Assembly: GCA_037693485.1 (NCBI GenBank)
Contig: CM075348.1
Location: 13,064,501 to 13,128,500, forward strand
Origin: Kitagawia praeruptora
Lineage: Eukaryota > Streptophyta > Magnoliopsida > Apiales > Apiaceae
Direction: 5' to 3'
DNA length: 64,000 nucleotides
The notes under the pieces are model-generated. The model was not told the DNA's origin, ran no database searches, and saw only the letters and a list, made by a program, of their open reading frames with translations. Positions 22,573 through 34,139 of the stretch are shown one piece after another (the first letter of the stretch is position 1; the number at the start of each line of letters is the position of its first letter). Made by a program: the position numbers and the translations under genes.

Positions 22573-23098
22573 GGAAACTGTTGGAGCTTCAATTTATGTC
22601 AAATTTAAGAACCTAGATAGGGAAGCTGTTGGACTTGCTCTTATATGTCATAAGCTGATGATAGTCGATCTATGCATACTTTCTATTCAACTTATTCCAC
22701 GTTTCCGTATTTCTAATTGTTTTTTTCTTGTTTTGTTCATGGTTATTTTTCAAACGTATCTCATAAAATTATTTATATTAATTTAAATTAGTTCTCGAAA
22801 AATATCCATATTTTTTTATGATATACGAATGTATTATTTAAACTATGTTGGGTGATTAAACCAAAATTATGGATAAAATACATTTTACACTTATGTAAGG
22901 ATATAAACTATCTTATAACCCGTGCAATGCATGGAAGATTTTAAATATGTTATTTTAATATTTTTATTTTATTATTCATAATTTTAATATTTGCATTTTA
23001 TTATTTATGATGAACCAGATATATCCTATTTCGCTTATAATAGTATAACTAATATATCTTTAAACTAAAAATTCAATTCTAACACTACATGTGTGCTG
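22573..23098. other. AT-rich spacer between CACTA-1 and Copia-1
   Basis: No gene seen. A word CCCGTGCAATGCATGG near 22920 resembles the hairpin near some Helitron ends, but no matching terminus was found. Confidence 0.4.
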
Positions 23099-23626
23099 TG
23101 TTGGATATTTTAGTGTAATTGGATTGGCTAGTTGATCAATGTAATCGTAATGTTACATCGAACAAGTCGGGAGAATGCGGAGTGCATGCTCTGTTCGAGT
23201 TCGTTATGATTTCAGAATTATTGCTTATGAGACATGTCTATTGGCATCAAACACATCTGTTAGAATGAGATGTGTCTATTGGAAAAGACACATCTTGAGG
23301 TGTGTCTATTGGAAAAGACACATCTTGAGGTGTGTCTATTGGCATTGGACATGACTGTTGGAAATGAGATGTGTCTTTTGGCAAAAGACACATCTTGAGG
23401 TGTGTCTATTGGCAAAAGATACATCTGTTGACATCTATAAATAGGTGTGGCATTGATCATTTTCAGTACTGGTTCATTTTGAAATACACAGCAAAATACA
23501 TTCTCTCTTCTTGCAGATTTTCTGATTTTATCCGATTGAATTATTTGGGTGAACCACAAATAACTTCAATCTGAAAGTGTTCACACGACTTCAGAAAAAT
23601 CCAAGTTATCACCCAACTCCCCAACA
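23099..23626 (+). repeat. 5' LTR of Copia-1
   Basis: 528 bp. U3 contains 30-bp tandem units with self-complementary GTGTCTATTGG...AAAAGACACAT words between about 23268 and 23425, likely enhancer-type repeats. A TATA box, CTATAAATAGG, lies at about 23435. The LTR ends CCAACA at 23626. Confidence 0.95.
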
Positions 23627-23653
23627 AAGATTGAAGTTATCTATTTTCTGAAG
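23627..23653 (+). other. Leader of Copia-1, only 27 nt
   Basis: Only 27 bases separate the LTR from the gag ATG. They must contain the primer-binding site, yet they do not match the TGGTATCAGAGCC initiator-tRNA(Met) site used by most plant copia elements and by Copia-2 here. An internal or other tRNA primer is possible. Confidence 0.6.
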
Positions 23654-26600
23654 ATGCCGAACTCAGAATCTGTAAAAGACATGACAAGCAAGTTTGCAAA
23701 GTTGGACAAGTTTGAGGGTCAGGATTTTAGAAGATGGCAAAAGAAGATGCATTTTCTATTGACAACGCTGAAGGTTGTATATGTTTTGAGTACCCCCATT
23801 CCAGAAGTGGTTGAGGATGAAACCGCTGAACAAACAAGGAGGCGTTGCAAATGGGAAAACTCTGATTACATCTGCCGCGGTCACATCTTAAACGGTATGT
23901 CTGATTCCCTTTTCGATGTATATCAAAATGTTGAGTCAGCAAAAGAATTGTGGGATTCTCTTGAATCCAAGTACATGGCAGAAGATGCTTCTAGTAAGAA
24001 GTTTCTGGTCAGTAATTTTATGAATTATAAAATGGTCGATTCTAGACCGGTGATGGAACAATACAATGAATTGTTAAGGATTCTGGGTCAGTTTGCCCAA
24101 CACAATCTGAAGATGGATGAATCTATCTCAGTTTCTGGTGTTATAGACAAACTACCACCATCATGGAAGGATTTTAAACACTCCTTGAAACATAACAAAG
24201 AGGATATGACTCTGGTTCAACTTGGAAGTCACTTCAGAATTGAAGAGGCTTTGAGGACTCAAGAAATTGAGAATAATCCTAAGGGCAAGAACCAAGTCGG
24301 TAACTCTTCTGTGAATATGGTTGAAGATGGTGGATCTTCTAAGAATTCTAAGTATGGCAAGGGTGATAAACGAAAGTTTAAAGGAAACAACAACAATTCT
24401 TCCAACAAAAGGCCTAAGATGGCATGTTGGAAGTGTGGCAAACCTGGACATTTCAAGAAGGATTGTCGGGTTGGTAAAGGCAAACAAGAAAAGCAAAATG
24501 CTGGTCCAAGTGGATCCAAGGATCCAGAAAAGCAACAAGGTCAGATTTTAATGCAAAATTGTAATTCTAGTCAGAATTATGTGTCACTAATATCTGAGGC
24601 ATTTTATGTGCAGGATGACAATGTTGCTTGGTGGATTGATTCAGGAGCAACGAGTCATGTATGCAAAGATCTTCGTTGGTTCATAGATTTTCAACCAATC
24701 GAAGATGGATCTATCTTAAAGATGGGAATTGTTGCAACTGAACCGATCAAAGGACTAAGAAATGTCAAGATAGTTTTTACTTCTGGCAAATGTATATTGT
24801 TAAATAAAGTGTTGTATGTTCCTGGGATTCGTAAGAATCTCTTGTCTAGTGTTGTATTGAACAATTGTGGATATAAACAAGTTTATGAAAGTGACAAATA
24901 TATATTGTCAAAACATGGCTCTTTTGTTGGCTTTGGCTATTTGTGTAATGGTATGTTTATGTTGAATGTAAATACTCCATTTATTGATGAATCTGCTTGC
25001 ATGGCTTCTTCTAGTACTAGCAATACTTTGAACAAATCAGAATTATGGCATGCTAGACTAGGACATGTACATTACAAAAGAATAAAGGATATGTCAAAAA
25101 TGAGTCTCATACCTGCTATTGATTTAGACAATGAAAAATGCAAAACATGCATGTTAACAAAGATAACAAGAAAGCCCTTTAAGGAGGTCAATAGGGTGTC
25201 TGATGTTTTAGAATTAATACATAGTGATTTGTGTGATTTCCATTCTACACCATCATTAGGAAATAAAAAGTATGTAGTTACTTTTATTGATGATGCTACT
25301 AGATATTACTATGTATATTTATTGCATGCTAAGGATGAAGCTCTTGACTTCTTTAAAATTTATAAAGAAGAAGTAGAGCTACATCAGAGTACCATGATTA
25401 AAAATCTACGTACTGATAGAGGAGGTGAGTATTATGATCCGGTTTATTTTCAATCTACTGGTATAATACATCAAACCACGACTCCTTATACACCACAGCA
25501 AAATGGTGTGGCAGAGCGAAAGAATAGGACTTTGAAAGAAATGGTTAATTCCTTGTTATCCTACTCGGGTTTGAGTGAGGGATTTTGGGGTGAGGCTATG
25601 TTGACAGCCTGTCACTTATTGAATCGAATTCCTAGTAAGAGGAATAAGATTACCCCTTATGAACTTTGGTATAAAGAGTCACCAAAATTAAGTTTTCTGA
25701 GAGTTTGGGGATGTAGAGCAGTTGTAAGACTCACTGAACCCAAAAGAAGAAACTTGGGTGAACGAGGTATAGATTGCATATTTGTTGGCTATGCTGAGCA
25801 TTCTATAGCATATAGATTCTATGTGTTAGAATCTAATGACTATGTATCTGTGAACTCGATTATCGAGTCAAGAGATGTTATTTTTGATGAAAATAGATTT
25901 ACATCTATACCTAGACCAAGGGACATGCTTCAGAATTCTTCTAGTAGGAACTCAGTTTCTACTGAAGATGTGAATGGACCGTCCGAACCAAGGAGAAGCA
26001 CTAGAGCTAGAAAAGCAAAGTCTTTTGGAGATGACTTTCATCTTTATCTAGTAGAAGGCTCTAGAGATGAAATTGAATATCAATACCAATATTGTTTTCT
26101 TATTGAGGAGGATCCAAATACTTTTAGCGAAGCTATGAAATCTAGGGATGTTGCATTCTGGAAAGAAGCTATCCAAGATGAAATGGATTCTATCATGAAT
26201 AATAATACTTGGGAATTGAGTGATCTGCCCCCTGGCTGTAAAGCATTGGGAAACAGATGGATCTTCAAAAGGGAAATGAAGGTGGACGGTACCATAGATA
26301 AGTTTAAGGCCAGATTGGTAATCCAAGGTTTTAGACAAAAAGAAGGGATTGATTATTTTGATACTTATGCTCCTGTTGCTAGAACCTCCACTATTAGGTT
26401 GTTAATAGCACTTGCTGCTATACACAACCTTGTTATTCACCAAATGGATGTGAAAACTGCATTCTTGAATGGTGAATTAGATGAAGAGATTTATATGAAA
26501 CAACCCGAAGGGTTTGTTATGCCTGGTTGTGAGAACAAGGTGTGTAAATTGAAGAAATCAATTTATGGTCTGAAACAAGCACTGAAGGATTGGCATGATA

Positions 26601-26682
26601 AATTTGATACTGTAGTCTTGTCTAACGGTTATTTTCTTAACCAAGCAGACAAGTGTGTATATAACAAATTTGATGCTTCTGG
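23654..26682 (+). CDS. Copia-1 gag-pol, part 1 (gag, protease, integrase, start of RT)
   Basis: Order of domains: a UBN2-type gag (about residues 1-250), zinc knuckle CWKCGKPGHFKKDC near 258, aspartic protease with DSGATSH near 328, integrase zinc motif (HARLGH...CKTC) near 468 and the DDE core (HSDLCD, then TPQQNGVAERKN), and the start of reverse transcriptase (FKARLV near 883, MDVKTAFLNGELDEEIYM). The gag-protease-integrase-RT order defines Ty1/copia. The frame is open until CACTA-2 enters after Ala-Ser-Gly at 26682, just before the RT catalytic motif. Translation therefore stops a few codons into CACTA-2. The ATG was chosen as the first after the LTR and fits normal gag length. Confidence 0.95.
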
Positions 26683-27124
26683 CACTACGCCATAGATGGC
26701 TTTATACAACACTTAGGGGGGGGGGTGTTACCTTCTCAGGTGTTACCTTAGGTATGAAATTTTGGACCTACCACAACACTCTAGTTTTGGTGTTACCATA
26801 TCCTTAAAGGTATGTTACCATAGCTGTGGAAGGTGTTAAACTTAGTAACATCATGGGCTGTGTTACCTTAGAGTATAATTAACATATTTTTGAATTTTAT
26901 TTATATTTAACGATTTAATAATTATTAAATTTCAAAATTAAATAATTTTAATAAAGTTATTGAATTTATTATTATAAAAATAATATTCTATAAAATACTT
27001 GAATTATTTATATTTTTAAAATATCAATATATTTTTAATAATTTTTTTTAAAATATCTTAAAATAAAGTAATATTCAAAAAATTATTAAAATTTGATTAA
27101 ATTCATTAATAAAATTATTGGAGA

Positions 27125-27145
27125 CACTACGCCGTAGATGGGCTA
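27125..27145 (+). other. Internal duplicate CACTA terminus
   Basis: CACTACGCCGTAGATGG, about 440 bp inside CACTA-2, repeats the left terminus with small changes. No partner end was found, so it is a relic of an older end or of a nested insertion. Confidence 0.65.
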
Positions 27146-27599
27146 TCGGAACATCTTTTTCATGAATGTTGCTAGAATATGTTACCTTAGCATGTTACTT
27201 TGGACCTACCCCCAATTTTAATATGAATATTGATATTTTATTAAACAAAATTTTAAATTTTATAATTTTATAAGCGAATTTAAAAAGTACAAAATCATGA
27301 AATGTAAAAATATGAATTTATAAAATAATAAATATTAAAATTTGAATAAATAAATTTATAAATTAATAAAATACATAAAAATAATTAATAAAATTTCTTT
27401 TAAATAATTAATAGTAAATGTATCGGACTCCCTCTCCAAATTCACGAAAATTTTCAAGAACTCCCTCTAACCGGAAGAGCGGCAATTTTTCCGCCCAAAT
27501 TCACCCAAATTTTCAAGAACTCCCTCTCCAAATTCACTCTCTCACTTTCGTACGTACAGGTTCAATTAGCATTTTCACGAAATATCTCATTCACTCTCT

Positions 27600-27927
27600 T
27601 TTAACCTCTCTCTCTCTCTCTCTCTCGTAAAACTCCCTCCCCCAACTTTCAATACGTAATTCAACATTCTTAATTGATTTTGAGACTTTGGTTTGAGGGT
27701 TTCGTTCGAGACTTTGGTCTTCAAAACAGGGCTTCTTCAAATTAGGGGTTTTAATATTGAGTTCAATTTGATTATATTTTTTCACATAAACGTCAACTAA
27801 TCGATCTCAATCTTTGGTTTCAGGGCTTCTTCAATTTGGGTTTTGCATTTCAGGGCTTTGAATTCAGTGGATTTAGGCTGAGCTTTGAGTTTTGTACATC
27901 GATTTTAAATCTGCTATTCTCCGACAG

Positions 27928-27959
<32 letters not shown>

Positions 27960-27980
27960 CCCCTCTCTCTCTCTATTAAG
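27600..27980. repeat. CT-rich leader-like region in CACTA-2
   Basis: Contains (CT)n at about 27607-27627 and 27929-27975. Such pyrimidine runs are typical of plant 5' leaders, and CACTA-4 has a similar stretch upstream of its captured exons (57715-57835). Confidence 0.6.
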
Positions 27981-28544
27981 AATGTGTATTGTTGAGGAGG
28001 GGTTTGTTTCCGATTTCTGACTGAGATATTTGATAAGAATGTTTTGCAGCTTCTGTGTTAACTTTCGTGATGCCAAGATGCTTGTTTATGCATGACATAT
28101 TAACTTGCAGTTGTTGGTAGAAGATGAATTCATAATTAGCCTAGTAATATTATTAGTGATTATCGTCTAATGAACTAAAACAAAAAAAACTGTATTGGCT
28201 CAAATTATAAATAAAAGTTATTCATTTTTCCATTCATAGGAGTATAGGACCCTTTACGATTATGTCATTTGTAGTTATATGTATTTAAGTTACAGTGTGT
28301 CCCCAGCTGGGAATCTTCATAAGATTATTTACACTGCAGTTTTTTAATTGAATGATAGTTAAGTTACATTTTACCTTTATCACCTCCTTACTGAACGAAT
28401 GCAGAGTACTATCAAGGAGTTTGCAAATGGAATTTTTTGCTTTATTCCTTGTATATATCGATTACTGATTACAGGATATGTTAAATGGCTAAACCATAAG
28501 TTGTTAGTACTTCAAGAAGATCACATTTAATTAAACTATAACTC

Positions 28545-28745
28545 TTAAGTTAAACCATAAGTTGTTAGTGCTTTAATTAAAGGGGCTTCTTTGCCAACTT
28601 CATTGTAGAAATTCCAGGCTTCAAACCCAACTCTAAGCCCATCTCTTCTCATTCCAGGATCACCTACTGCTGACACACTGTCTACAACTTTTGCAGAAGA
28701 TAAGTTTGCAATAAATAGTAAAATAAATGGTAAAATAATCTTCAT
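28545..28745 (-). pseudogene. Fragment of a secreted plant protein in CACTA-2
   Basis: 66 codons. A hydrophobic signal-peptide-like start (residues 1-18) is followed by GDPGMRRDGLRVGFEAWNF and NEVGKEAP. The mature part recalls a plant-specific family of extracellular proteins of unknown function; I cannot name it securely. The piece stops soon after, so it is a 5'-end fragment. Confidence 0.5.
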
Positions 28746-29338
28746 GGTTGTTAGACTTTGGTATCATGTTATATTACAATTGATTTCAGGTTCATGTAAT
28801 ATAAGTGGTATGGGATGCCATATTAGAGTTATGTTATAAATCTGATTTGAATCTTGATTTGAATTTTGATTAATCTTTAAAGATGGTTTAGAGTCACTAG
28901 CTCATTATCTAATGGATCTGTCCTAGGAAATGGTTAAAGTTAAAATGTTAAATCCTCAGTCGTTTTGGCAGGTATATCTTGATTTACCCTCAAGGCTGCG
29001 ATGTCTGCAATCATCTCTCCTTGTTTCTTTGTCTTGCCAATCATGACAAGCTTCTTCCAGGTAATATGATAAATTTCTGTTCACAATATCAGGGCCCTCT
29101 AGTTGTCTGGCATATGGCATGCATATAATTCACAACCATTATATTTTCGCTAGTTTGGATTATATTATCCATGCTTCAGTGATTCAATGGAGCTTAAATA
29201 ATACTAACCTAACTGACTTATTGATATGCTATGTTGGGATTTGGGAGAAACATTTATATTTCTGTTCTAGTTGCTCTTTCTTTGTACCCCTGGCAAGATC
29301 AGGCATATGAAGTTTGCTTCATTCTATTTTCTCTCAAG

Positions 29339-29424
29339 GTTGTTAAAGTGGCAGATTTTGGTGTTGCTCCGTTCCAGAATCAAGGAGGGGAAATGACTGC
29401 AGAGACCGGAACATACAGATGCAT
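29339..29424 (+). pseudogene. Captured Raf-like (STY-type) protein kinase exon
   Basis: The segment encodes VVKVADFGVAPFQNQGG and then EMTAETGTYRCM. This is kinase subdomain VII (DFG) plus the activation segment of plant STY8/17/46-like kinases, whose consensus reads KVADFGVAR...MTAETGTYRWMAPEV. It follows an AG acceptor. The change of Arg to Pro after GVA, the loss of WMAPE, and the absence of the remaining catalytic domain show it is a non-functional fragment. Confidence 0.8.
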
Positions 29425-30626
29425 GTACACATGTATTTTGTAAATCTTGTTTGATTGTCTATTTCCCAGATCATTAGTAGCGCTCTGACTGATATTAAAT
29501 TGGTTTGATCGTATAGAGGGAAGAAATCAGGTTTATGGTTGAGAGTGATGGTTCTGCAAAAGGAATCGTACAAGGAGGTTGCCCATGCCATACCACTGTG
29601 CACAATTTTCAGACAATGTATTGGCAGCGGCAGTAGTTGTGAACTCAACTGTATCAAATGCCAAGGTAAATAATTATTAACCAGGAAATCTAGTTTAACA
29701 GTCCTGTTTCCTATGAAGCCAGTGAGTTTATATGATCATGTTAACTGTTAGTAATTTATTTTCTCGATTCTTTTTATCGTGTGAATAAATATTAATCTTG
29801 CTTTTGATATATGTTGAGTTAATTTGTTTGATGTTAATTCAGGATCCTTGAAATCATGTTTTCCATTTTGTCACGGATAGGCTTAATTATGCTGCAATAA
29901 GGATGTGGTTTTTGGTAAACCCACCAGGGAAAGCTACAATACAGGAGATAATAATAGTGGACGAAGCAGCTAAAAGAGAGTATAATTAGTAAAGGAGAGA
30001 GAAGGCTGACACCAAAAAAAGAAGGGGATTTAGATCTCATTAACATGGTGAAATTGTTAATATTTGTGGGAGATAGTTTAGTTTTTGTTGGGATGTTTAA
30101 GTAAATGTAATCGGTTGTACGATTTGTAATTTTTTCTTCAAATTAATGATATTTACAATTTGTAGTTTTATTTTAGATTTGACATTTTTTTTTTTGTATC
30201 TATGCTTTTTTTTATGAATATTAAAGGAAGGAAATGGTAGAAAAATAATTAAATTGGAATCATTAATTTTAAAATAGATAATGTTTGTGGGTCCCATAAT
30301 TTTAAAATAGATAATGTTTGTGGGTCCCACATGTGGGACCCACATAATTAATTAATAATTTTACAAAATTATAACATCTGAGGTAACATAGATTTGGTGT
30401 TGCCATAGAATTGCTTAGTGTGTTACCTTATAGGTCTATGGTAACGAATTTGCCTATGTTAGCTTATGTGTGTCGAGGTGTTACCTTAGACCCCAAAGGT
30501 TACATAGAACAAAACTATCCCAGCTAAGGTGTTACCTTAGCCTTTTTTTGGCCTTTGGTAACGTTTTTTAGGGTCTAAGGTAACACAGTCGTGGTGTTAC
30601 CGTAGGCTGTTTATGGCGTAGTGTGG

Positions 30627-31599
30627 TAAAGGAGTTATAATTTGTTTATATGTGGATGACATGTTGATTTTTGGTACTGACCAAAATCAAGTGGATAAAA
30701 CCAAGAAGTTCTTGTCATCTAATTTTGATATGAAAGACATGGGGGAGGCTGAGGTGATTCTTGGTATAAGGATCAAGCGTGAGAACAATGGCATTTCAAT
30801 TTCTCAATCTCATTATATTGAGAAGATTCTTAAAAGATTTAACTTTAAGGATTGTTCTCATGTTAGCACTCCTCTTGATCCTAGTATTAAACTCCTACCT
30901 AATACAGGTGTTGCAGTGTCTCAACTTGAATACTCAAGGGCTATTGGTAGTCTCATGTATGCCATGATAAGCACTAGGCCAGATATTGCCTATGCTGTTG
31001 GAAAGCTTAGTAGGTACACTAGCAAACCAAGTTCACATCATTGGCAAGCTTTAAGCCGAGTGTTCAAATACTTGAAAGGAACCATGGATTATGGTTTGAC
31101 ATATACTGGATTTCCTTCGGTTATTGAAGGTCATTCGGATGCAAGTTGGATTTCCAATAAGGAAGATCATTCTTCCACGAGTGGATGGGTATTCCTTCTT
31201 GAGGGAGGTGCTATCTCTTGGGCATCAAAGAAACAAAGTTGCATTACTGATTCAACGATGGAATCTGAATTTGTGGCATTATCAGCGGCTGGTAAAGAAG
31301 CTGAATGGCTAAGAAATCTGATTTATGAGATTCCATTGTGGCCTAAACCGATATCTCCCATATCTATCAGATGTGATAGTGAGTCTGCCTTGTCTAATGC
31401 TTATAGACAAGTGTTCAAAGGCAAGTCTAGACACTTAGGTGTTAGACATAGCATGATTCGTGAGCTTATCACGCATGGTGTTATATCAGTGGAGTTTATA
31501 AGAACTCAACACAATTTAGCCGATCATCTAACCAAAGGATTGAGTAGAGATCTTGTGCACAAGTCGGCTGCAGGGATGGGATTAAAGTCCATCGAATAA
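30627..31599 (+). CDS. Copia-1 gag-pol, part 2 (RT catalytic core and RNase H)
   Basis: The interrupted frame resumes in phase directly after the second TGG of the CACTA-2 target duplication. It opens within RT and gives the catalytic YVDDMLIFG motif at about 30640, then RNase H (SDASWISN..., TDSTMESEF, LADHLTKGL), with the stop at 31597-31599. Adding both parts gives 1334 codons including the stop, a standard copia polyprotein length, with no other frameshift or stop. It is not independently expressed, having no start of its own. Confidence 0.95.
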
Positions 31600-32128
31600 C
31601 CTCTCATGTTGAGATACCTAATTCCCATCTAATATGACATTAGGTGCTGAATTCAATGTGGAAAGCTTAACATTTAGAGATTGGAACACATTAAAGTATC
31701 ATCCCAAGGTATGTGTTCAGACCTGCAAGTTAAGGAGGTTGAAGTTTATCTTCTTAATAGTTCTTTTGAAAAATTGCATATGCAGGTGCGAGAATAAAAG
31801 AACTACCTATATGAGCATGAAGTTTAGCCGCTTCAAGAAGCTTGGACTTGGCTTTGATATGCTTAAGAAGGATTAGGACACTAGGCTAGTAAAATATGGT
31901 GTCAAGTAAGAACATTTGAGAATGTAAATTTATGTGTATATTATCTTCATGTATTCACTATGAATAGTAAAGGTTCAATCCATAGTGATACCTTGATATT
32001 CGAATATTTGGAATGTGTAATATACTAATGTGAAATTCAATCGTCATGATATTTCATTTATGCATAAATTTGTCGTTTGTTGAAAAATTGTTTAGTTAAT
32101 CATGGATTACGCTAAAATGGGGGAGGAT
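31600..32128 (+). other. 3' untranslated region and polypurine tract of Copia-1
   Basis: About 530 bp between the gag-pol stop and the 3' LTR, without coding signal. It ends in the purine run AAAATGGGGGAGGAT (32113-32127). Confidence 0.85.
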
Positions 32129-32655
32129 TGTTGGATATTTTAGTGTAATTGGATTGGCTAGTTGATCAATGTAATCGTAATGTTACATCGAACAAGTCGG
32201 GAGAATGCGGAGTGCATGCTCTGTTCGAGTTCGTTATGATTTCAGAATTATTGCTTATGAGACATGTCTATTGACATCAAACACATCTGTTAGAATGAGA
32301 TGTGTCTATTGGAAAAGACACATCTTGAGGTGTGTCTATTGGAAAAGACACATCTTGAGGTGTGTCTATTGGCATTGGACATGACTGTTGGAAATGAGAT
32401 GTGTCTTTTGGCAAAAGACACATCTTGAGGTGTGTCTATTGGCAAAAGATACATCTGTTGACATCTATAAATAGGTGTGGCATTGATCATTTTCAGTACT
32501 GGTTCATTTTGAAATACACAGCAAAATACATTCTCTCTTCTTGCAGATTTTCTGATTTTATCCGATTGAATTATTTGGGTAACCACAAATAACTTCAATC
32601 TGAAAGTGTTCACACGACTTCAGAAAAATCCAAGTTATCACCCAACTCCCCAACA
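32129..32655 (+). repeat. 3' LTR of Copia-1
   Basis: 527 bp, nearly identical to the 5' LTR (see parent element), followed by the target duplication tgctg. Confidence 0.95.
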
Positions 32656-32660
32656 TGCTG

Positions 32661-33040
32661 CAGCCATTAAAACATACAGATAATAATGAGTTCGTTTGGC
32701 TAAGATTAAAATTATTATTTATGATTCAAAGTTGCTTAAAATGAAAAGTAAATATTTTAAGTAAATATCTGTTTGAATAATTTTATATTACGAGTGAATT
32801 ATGAATTATTGAAAATGTAAACATAAAAATAAATTTGATAAATTATCTATTTGAATAATGATATTAACTTTTACCAAATAAAATCCTTAAAACAACAAAA
32901 TAAGTCATTCAAAATGGTACATCCTACCAACTTTTGACTTTAAGCTGTTTTTTAACTTTAATTTAATTTCTGACTTATTACACAAATAGCCATTTTTTAA
33001 CTTAAAAGCCGGTCCCAAACAGTAGGACAGCCAAACGGAT
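32661..33040. mobile_element. Possible MITE remnant
   Basis: GTTCGTTTGGCT near 32690 and its imperfect complement AGCCAAACGGAT near 33030 bracket an AT-rich interior. Sequence such as AAAATTATTATTTATG on the left has a loose counterpart on the right. No clear target duplication. Confidence 0.35.
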
Positions 33041-33514
33041 AATTCGGATACAGATCTGCTTATATCCATATCTGTATCCGAACTTATCGGATTCAGATAC
33101 GGATAATAACGGTTTTATTTCGAATACAGATAATATCCGCCTTTTCTTGAATACGAATACAGATATTTTGGACGAAAATCGGGTTTTTCGGATTTTTTTT
33201 ATGCATATTCATGATTATTTCAAAACAAAATTTTTTTCATTTAGAAAAAATAAAACTGCGAACACCATACTAATTTTATTTATCTTTCTAATCTAATTTT
33301 ATTATCTTTAAAATATTAAACTCAAATGATATTTTTATATATGTCTATAATATTTTTACAATTATATAAAATTTGTATACATATATTATTTAATTAATAT
33401 ACACACACACACAAACACTATAAGCTAATAGGAAAAAATTTAATTTATATATATACATATATATATATATAAAATTTAAATATTATATATATATACATAT
33501 ATATATATATAATT

Positions 33515-33575
<61 letters not shown>

Positions 33576-33700
33576 TTGGATTCGGATATTCCAAATTCAG
33601 ATATGGATATTATCTGCTTTATTTTGAATACGGATAATATCCATTTTCTCTTTATTTCGGACGGATATCGAATTTTTCGAATTTTTTTTGACAATCCTAC
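33041..33700. repeat. GGATA-rich repeat region with a (TA)n core
   Basis: Direct copies of CGGATAATATCCGCCTTTTC-like sequence lie near 33125 and 33625. Between them is a (TA)n microsatellite (about 33518-33571). It may be a decayed non-autonomous transposon, with no defined ends. Confidence 0.5.
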
Positions 33701-34139
33701 CAAACAGGCTCTGCAGCATAGCTAGCTATTTCTTTTAGCAACTGGTCATTGCGATAAATCCATGGATAAATCCATGAAAGAGACTCAAGAGGACAGTAAC
33801 TGTAGAGTTCGTTAGTAACCTTTCCATCAGCTAAAATATTGTACGATAAGACAATAAATCTTCCAACAAATGGCATATCAACCCCGCCAATAGAAATCAG
33901 GGTCGTGGTGCACGTGTTAAGATGAAGCCACTGTAATTGGTATCAACTTCTCCGGCTTCAATCAATGTGCTTTGACAAATTATACCACCTCGAGAAGGTG
34001 CACATATTTTCCTAAGACATAACCAAAACAAATTAATAAACCTTTATAAAAATCAGAACTAAACACACTTTACAAGATTTATTTATAAAATATTTTGTTT
34101 AGGCAGTTGAAACTAAAAAAAACACTACATGTTTTGGCA
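33701..34139. other. Intergenic, nothing recognised
   Basis: No coding or repeat structure recognised. Confidence 0.4.

Larger units (their letters stand above)
26683..30623. mobile_element. CACTA-2: non-autonomous CACTA inside the Copia-1 RT
   Basis: Ends are CACTACGCCATAGATGGC (26683-26700) and the complement ...ATGGCGTAGTG (to 30623). The 3-bp target duplication is TGG (26680-26682 and 30624-30626). Subterminal zones carry many GTGTTACCTTA/TAAGGTAACAC words. No transposase is visible. The interior looks transcribed: a CT-rich leader (27418-27980), a secreted-protein-like fragment (28545-28745, -) and a protein-kinase exon (29339-29424, +). A second left-type terminus lies inside at 27125. 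Its termini resemble those of CACTA-1. It must be younger than Copia-1. Confidence 0.93.
23099..32655 (+). mobile_element. Copia-1: complete Ty1/copia retrotransposon split by CACTA-2
   Basis: The 5' LTR is 23099-23626 and the 3' LTR 32129-32655, both TGTTGG...CCAACA. The whole is flanked by a 5-bp target duplication, tgctg (23094-23098 and 32656-32660). One gag-pol frame (23654-26682, then 30627-31599) is interrupted only by CACTA-2. By eye the LTRs differ by one substitution (23244 region G versus A) and a 1-bp indel (GGGTGAACC versus GGGTAACC). That marks a very recent insertion. Without CACTA-2 the element would be about 5.6 kb, typical for copia. Confidence 0.95.

Noticed and set aside
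23260..23574. Frames within the Copia-1 LTRs on both strands (and again at 32290-32613)
   Set aside because: They arise from the 30-bp U3 repeats. LTRs are not expected to code, and both copies show the same artefact.
30652..31599. A separate reverse-transcriptase gene starting at 30652
   Set aside because: The frame is the in-phase continuation of Copia-1 gag-pol after the CACTA-2 target duplication.
33476..33703. 75-codon frame rich in Ile and Tyr
   Set aside because: Translation of the (TA)n microsatellite.
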